Source of the DNA: Microdochium bolleyi
Taxonomy: Eukaryota; Ascomycota; Sordariomycetes; Xylariales; Microdochiaceae
Direction: 5' to 3'
Length of the DNA: 64,000 bases
Assembly (NCBI GenBank): GCA_001566295.1
Contig: KQ964248.1
Coordinates: 1,054,001-1,118,000 of the forward strand
Position numbers and translations under genes: made by a program. The notes under the pieces are model-generated. The model made no database searches. It was not told where the DNA came from and worked only from the letters and a program-made list of their open reading frames with translations. Below are positions 59,302 to 64,000 of this stretch, piece after piece; within the stretch, counting starts at the first letter, position 1; every line of letters begins with the position of its first letter.

Positions 59302-60770
59302 GTAAGATGCCTGGACGACCGGGACCACCTCCGGCCCGCGGGCGTCCATACAATAGAGCAGCCAGAGAGATACCCGGTCGATGAAGGAGGCAGAAAAAAG
59401 GAAAGGGAGATGTCATGGAAAGTCGGTTCTGGAAAAGCCGTCGTGCTTTGGGGAAGGAGGTCACAAGGTGCAATAATCCCCCGAGGCGCCATCTTGGCTG
59501 TGTTATCCCAGGGGCCGACAAGGTCGGGCATCAACGGGGGGTTGTAATCAAGCAAGAGCCCGGCATTGCCAAAGACTGTTTGCTTCTGTCGTTTCTCTTC
59601 CTTCTCGATGGATTCTCTACGGTGGACGGGGCACAAAAAGCAAGCTCGTGGGAAAAGAGGTGTGCGATGGAGATTTCGGGGGGGGGCATTGGAGAGGAGA
59701 GGGAGACGTCGGAACCCCCTGGATCTTGTGCATGAGGCATGAGGCATGAGGCCTCTGCCCTGTCGGCGGAGAGTTTGCTTTTGGTGTTTCCGTGTCACAC
59801 ACACCAGACATTTGCTGCCCCTCCGCTTGGAGATGAAGAATATTGCGGCTTGTTTCGTTTTCCCCTCCCCCTGCTCCCTCTCGTTCCGGGGGGCACCTTT
59901 GATTACGGTCGTCTTCGACAGCATGGCTGCTGCCGTAATGTAAGCAGGCAGGCAGGCGAGCAGGCGAGCAGGCGCTGCACACGCCCTCCCTCCCCCTTGG
60001 CTGGAGACCTGGGAAAAGCACCACCATGTCATGTCATGTCAAGTTCATGTCATCTCCGACTGAGCAGAAGAAACGTGCAGCGGTGCAGAGCGGTGCATCG
60101 GCGAGGGGTTCCAGAAGAGGGCAGGGCCGGGGTGCAGATGCGCTGGCATATGCCGTCGAGCACATACCTTAGCGTACATACCCGGGTGCCACCCGACCAC
60201 TGCATGCAGTGGGCGAGTGCACCGCCCCCAAGGGGTCTGTCGACGGGTGCTGTCGTCGTCGTCGTCCCGCCGAGACAGGAGAGGGGGGGGAGCCCTTGCA
60301 GGTTGCGTGTGCCTGTCCCCAGTCGAGGCGGTCAGCCACGGCGATGCCGAGCAAGGGAGTGACGCAAAGCAAAGCAAGTGCCGGAGCACTGCCACCGCTG
60401 TCGTCGACGTTGCCTCCAGGCACAGGGCAGGAACTGCCGGTTTCATCAGACATCACAGAGCCTGGGCCGCAGTGGGGCAGCGCTGCCGCGGGCGAGGCCG
60501 TGTTGAGAAGGAGACACGGCGATCTGTCGATGGCCGGCGCCGTCGAAAAGCTTGTCCGCACGTCGCAATCCCCATGCAGGCAGCGGCAGGCATTGGCACA
60601 ATTGCATCTTCCGCGCCGTGCCGGTGCGGCCGGCCCTCCAACTCCCCGACCCGACAGCCTGTATTCTTTCTTGTCTCACATCTCGCCGCCGCCCGGGCCG
60701 CCCGTGGCCTGTCCGTCCCTGCCCGCCAACAACCCTCCGGCCCCGGGGCTCCGGCACGGCACGGCACACA

Positions 60771-60803
60771 TACACACACACATACACACACACATACACA
60801 CAC
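60771..60803. repeat. 12-bp tandem repeat TACACACACACA x2.7
   Basis: Two complete 12-mers plus a partial one, preceded by CACACA. It ends about 14 bp before the EFM7-like start codon, so lies in the leader. In frame it reads as His-Thr repeats, which explains the open frame extending back to 60217. Confidence 0.85.
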
Positions 60804-60816
60804 GCCGACATCAGCC

Positions 60817-62367
60817 ATGGCAGCCCTCACCTCGCGGCTCACCGTGCTCGGCGACCCGGCCGACGACGACCCGGAGGACATCCTCAACTCGTCCCTCGCC
60901 GCCATCTACCCGGACGACATCGCCAACACCCACGGCGACGACGCCCACGCCCTGAGCTATGCCTCCCCGCACCTGCCCGCGCCCTTGCTGCTGCGCCTCG
61001 CCGACCCCCGCGGCGAGCACCACCGCAGCCTCTTCAGCCACTACCTCTGGAACGCCTCCCTGCTGCTTGCCGAGCTCCTCGAGGCCGCGACCCTCCGCGT
61101 GCCCATCGGCGGTGGCAGCGGTGATGGTGATGGGAGTGATGCCGGCACGGATGAGCTGCAGCCTGGCTCGAGCACGCGGCGGGGACCCAGCACCGGCTAC
61201 CTGGAGTCCTTTGATGTCCGCGGTCTCAGGTGCGCCGAGCTCGGCGCCGGCACGGCCCTGCCCAGCCTCATGGCCGCGCTGCTCGGCGCGGGGCACGTCA
61301 CCATCACCGACTACCCGAGCCCGGAGTTCCTCGAGACGGTGCGGCACAACGTTGAGGCCAACGTGCAGGAGGACAAGTCGCCGCTCTTCTTCTCGGCGGC
61401 GGCGAAGACGACAACCAACGGCGCACAGAGCCAGGGAGGGGTCGTGCCAGCAGCAGCGGTAGCACCGGAACGGACCAAGGGTGTCGCCGTTGGAGAGGGC
61501 AGAAGACTCGCGGAAGTTGAGATCCTTGGGCACGAATGGGGCAAGCTCCCAGTCGAAGACGGCAGCGATAGGGGGGACCATCGTCCAGGCGAGGCTGGTG
61601 ATGTCGAGACTGTCAGTCCCCGACAAGCCGACAACACATCTAGCGGCAGCGACACCGTCGAGATGCCCATCCCGTCAGGCTCCGCGGGCCCGCTGCTCCT
61701 CCCGCAGCACCGCCACGCCTACGACCGTGTCCTGGCCGCCGACTGCCTCTGGATGCCCTCGCAGCACGCCAACCTCGCGGCATCCATCTCGTTCCTGCTC
61801 CGCCGGCCGCAGGCCCGGTCCCGGCGGGTCGAGCTGGACCCGCAAGTACAACGACAGAGCCCGAGCTCGCTCGGAGAAGAGGAAGCGCAGGCGTGGGCAC
61901 CGAGCCACCACGCCAGCAGCGACGACCATGGCACAGAATCCATGGGCAATCACAATGGCGAGGACGAGGACGACAGCAGCGGCGGGGGCCGCGCGCTGCT
62001 CGTCGCGGGCTTCCACACGGGCAGGCAGGGGATGCGGGGGTTCTTGTTCTCCCCTCCCCTTCCTGCTCCTCTTCCTCCTCCTCCTCCTTCTTCTTCTCCT
62101 TCTCTTTCCCCTTTCTCATCCTCCTCAACGTCAACACCACCACAGCAGCCGCAGCCGCTACAACCGTCCCCGCACCTCCTCCGCAACAACCTCGCCGTCG
62201 AGTCCGTCCACGAGCGCGACTGCGACGGCAACACGCGCCCCTGGGCCTGGGACCGCGGCTACGAGGACCCCTCGGAGCGCAAGCGCTGGCTCGTCGTCGC
62301 CGTGCTGAAGCCCACCACCACCGCCGCCATCGCCGGTGCCGGTGCCGTCACGGGTGCGGAAGAATAG
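60817..62367 (+). CDS. EFM7: EFM7-like (nicotinamide N-methyltransferase family) protein methyltransferase
   Basis: Single exon, 516 aa from ATG 60817 (AGCCATGG context). The frame is open upstream to 60217 but that part is CA-repeat leader without conservation. A class I SAM methyltransferase of the Methyltransf_16 group: LFSHYLWNASLLLAELLE (72-89), SAM motif I CAELGAGTALPS (139-150), motif II VTITDYPSPEFL with Asp165, HEWGKLP, DRVLAADCLWMPSQHANLAASI (motif IV region), and the final WAWDRGYEDPSERKRWLVVAVLK. Yeast Efm7 methylates the N-terminal Gly and Lys of translation elongation factor eEF1A; older annotation calls the family nicotinamide N-methyltransferase. The protein is about twice the yeast length because of three low-complexity insertions (about 98-125, 190-290 and 345-460), the last including a Pro/Ser run. 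Substrate is inferred from family only. Confidence 0.85.
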   Translation: MAALTSRLTVLGDPADDDPEDILNSSLAAIYPDDIANTHGDDAHALSYASPHLPAPLLLRLADPRGEHHRSLFSHYLWNASLLLAELLEAATLRVPIGGGSGDGDGSDAGTDELQPGSSTRRGPSTGYLESFDVRGLRCAELGAGTALPSLMAALLGAGHVTITDYPSPEFLETVRHNVEANVQEDKSPLFFSAAAKTTTNGAQSQGGVVPAAAVAPERTKGVAVGEGRRLAEVEILGHEWGKLPVEDGSDRGDHRPGEAGDVETVSPRQADNTSSGSDTVEMPIPSGSAGPLLLPQHRHAYDRVLAADCLWMPSQHANLAASISFLLRRPQARSRRVELDPQVQRQSPSSLGEEEAQAWAPSHHASSDDHGTESMGNHNGEDEDDSSGGGRALLVAGFHTGRQGMRGFLFSPPLPAPLPPPPPSSSPSLSPFSSSSTSTPPQQPQPLQPSPHLLRNNLAVESVHERDCDGNTRPWAWDRGYEDPSERKRWLVVAVLKPTTTAAIAGAGAVTGAEE

Positions 62368-63758
62368 AAGCGGAGAGAGAGAGAGGGACAGAGAGGAGGG
62401 TGGTTGTACATATGAACTGTACAGAGTGGCGAAAGACGACGGCGGAGGAGGAGGAGGAGGAGGAGATGAAGAAGAATCAGAAAAGAGAGAACGAGGAGAC
62501 CGTGCGACGTCTTAATGCTGCAGGGGACATAGAGGAATATCGGGCCCAGCCAGTGCGAGAGCGAACACACGCACACACACACACACATATATATGTGAAG
62601 AGAGAAATATGGTTAGATCTAGACGTACACACAATACAATACATAGAAACACAATACTATACTGCACATGCCACGATATGGAAAGCAGGCCTCCCAAGAC
62701 ATGTGTGTGAGAGCAAGAGAGGCGCGCGCAAGCCCTGAGCGAGACCCACGATCTTCCATAACCTCCACCACGGCCTTCTTGTTGAAAACATACCCGGAGG
62801 CACAGCTTGTCCACTAGGTAGCTCTAGTTCCTTGTGCTGGGCGATGACCCAGGACGCCGGGGACAGGAAGCCGGGTTTTGCTCGCAGCCCCCCACGTATC
62901 AAGGATCTGGCAACTGGAGAGAGGCTCTCGACCGCAGCATCATTGTGCACGAGGACGCCGCGAGACTAGGACCCGAGCGATGCTGCAATGGTTATATTGA
63001 AGCGTTGGAGAGACACTGTTCGATATGGCTGGCTAGAATATTCCTCAGGTCTCCCTCCCCAAGCCCGCGTTGCCTCTCGCATTCACTTGTGCTTCCCGGC
63101 ACTCGAGACGGCAACAGTACTCCTCGGCCCCTGTGCACAAGTACAAGCCAACCCCTTCGGCTAGCCTCGCGCCACAACTATGAGAACATGGAGATGGTAC
63201 AAATGAACCGACAGAGCGTCGCAGTGCATGAAACGATACAAGAAATGTGAGGGAGGCTCTGGCAATGCGATCCAAAGGCATGCTTGAAAATGCATCAGAC
63301 GATACAGTGAGATGCAGATTGCGGAGTAGTAAGACAACGCAGATGCGGTTGAATGTAGAGCAAGCGAAGGCAGAATAAAAATGATGAAGAAAGAAAACGC
63401 GAAAAGGGCAATGATGAATATGAAGGAGGCCGATGCTCGTCAGATTGCGGACATGCACCACTCGAGTGTGGCCTGTCAAGTACCTTTTGCTCCATACCGT
63501 ACACGTCAATACAAAGAATGACAAACAGAAACAACACCGCCTCATCAGCCATTTCCACCTCGTAGTCTCACAACCCGCTGTATTATCCAAGAATTAGTTA
63601 AGTGTTGTGCGAGCCCTGACTGTCGTCGCACACGAGTTGTTCTCGCTTCAGAGATGCCGACTACGCTGAAGTTGCCTACACCAGCGTGCTCTAGTCTGTG
63701 CTATAATCTGCGCTTCCTCCGAAGAGCTCGTCGAGGCCGGCACGGGCACATGGTGAGG
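62368..63758. other. Intergenic region between convergent genes
   Basis: 3' flanks of the EFM7-like gene and of the partial gene at the window end. No gene recognised. Contains a (GGA)n run (about 62446-62464) and a CA repeat (about 62565-62587) followed by TATATATG. Confidence 0.5.
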
Positions 63759-64000
63759 TCAGAAAGCTTGCGGTCGAGGGGTGGCCCGTGGAGTCGTGTC
63801 ACGATCGGTGGGCGAAGTCATTGAACCTGGGGACTGAGGCCCGTGAGGCACGTACGTTGGCGACGTCAAGTCTTCGGAACCGAATGGTAAGGACCGAGGC
63901 GGGAGGTCGCTGCTGTCCCTCCTCTGGTCACCCAGTTTCTGGAGCAGTACATCGGACTGCTGCTTGGCCAGCTTTTGAAGTTGCTCCACAGGGTTCTTGT
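63759..64000 (-). CDS. Unidentified protein, 3' end only
   Basis: The minus-strand frame is open from the window edge and stops at 63759-63761. About 79 C-terminal residues are visible: a Gln/Lys-rich helical stretch (VEQLQKLAKQQSDVLLQKLG), then a disordered Ser/Thr/Pro tail with several SP and TP sites (FGSEDLTSPT, PQSPGSMTSP, TTPRATPR) ending in RPQAF. Composition and codon use look like a real gene end, with potential proline-directed phosphorylation sites, but no family can be named. The stop could instead lie in an unrecognised intron. Confidence 0.5.
   Translation of the reverse strand, partial: KNPVEQLQKLAKQQSDVLLQKLGDQRRDSSDLPPRSLPFGSEDLTSPTYVPHGPQSPGSMTSPTDRDTTPRATPRPQAF

Larger units (their letters stand above)
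58011..60816. other. Intergenic region with microsatellite cluster
   Basis: 3' flank of the C2H2 gene (AT-rich to about 58400) and 5' flank of the EFM7-like gene. No gene recognised. Simple repeats cluster between 58.8 and 59.3 kb and again at 59.94 and 60.77 kb; His- or Thr-rich open frames here are translations of these repeats. Short direct repeats of GCATGAG (59733-59750) and CATGT (60028-60052) are also present. Confidence 0.55.

Noticed and set aside
59065..59349. Poly-His frame
   Set aside because: Translation of GGT/GAT trinucleotide repeats.
60217..60816. N-terminal extension of the EFM7-like protein by 200 residues
   Set aside because: Frame is open by chance through a CA-repeat leader; no conserved residues before MAALTSRLTV.
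1..64000. Secondary-metabolite cluster, CRISPR array or prophage
   Set aside because: No polyketide synthase, peptide synthetase, cas or phage genes; introns and gene families are fungal.

Overview
The window reads as nuclear DNA of a filamentous ascomycete (Pezizomycotina, most like a GC-rich Sordariomycete). Support: short 56-110 bp introns with GTANGY/GTGAGT donors and CTAAC/CTGAC-type branch sites; gene families of fungal type (glycerophosphocholine acyltransferase Gpc1, a DUF3455 secreted protein, MGST3-like MAPEG enzyme, fungal-type Pol X with BRCT domain); pyrimidine-rich leaders; and many CA/GT, GGT and poly-C simple repeats. I see no tRNA, rRNA, CRISPR, intact transposon or prokaryotic operon. 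The species cannot be named from the sequence alone.

Layout. 0-33 kb is an ordinary gene-dense housekeeping region: the 3' end of a Golgi CASP/COY1 gene (+), a secreted DUF3455 protein (+), an MGST3-like glutathione transferase (-), the APC/C activator CDH1 (-), a Pol X DNA polymerase (-), TFIIE alpha (+), cohesin SMC1 (-), Gpc1 (+), HSP90 (-), the ERAD ubiquitin ligase HRD1 (-) and a carboxymuconolactone-decarboxylase-like protein (+). Splicing was worked out by hand from donor, acceptor, phase and family conservation; the spliced products have the lengths and termini expected of their families (SMC1 1258 aa ending in an 18-nt terminal exon, CDH1 610 aa ending in Ile-Arg, HSP90 699 aa ending in MEEVD, HRD1 823 aa, Pol X 625 aa).

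33.2-56.1 kb holds nearly 23 kb in which I recognise no gene on either strand. It ends at a four-finger C2H2 transcription factor (+, 617 aa). Such a gap is very unusual beside gene spacings of 0.5-2.6 kb; the best guess is an extended regulatory or non-coding RNA-producing domain of that factor, with decayed mobile DNA as the main alternative. 58-64 kb holds a microsatellite cluster, an EFM7-like methyltransferase with large low-complexity expansions (+), and the 3' end of an unidentified gene (-).

Functionally the genes are mostly independent. Four neighbours (CDH1, Pol X, TFIIE alpha, SMC1) act in cell cycle, repair, transcription and chromosome cohesion, but they lie on different strands and need not be co-regulated. 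HSP90 carries a good heat-shock element upstream; HRD1 has two Hac1-like ACGTGTC sites in its promoter.
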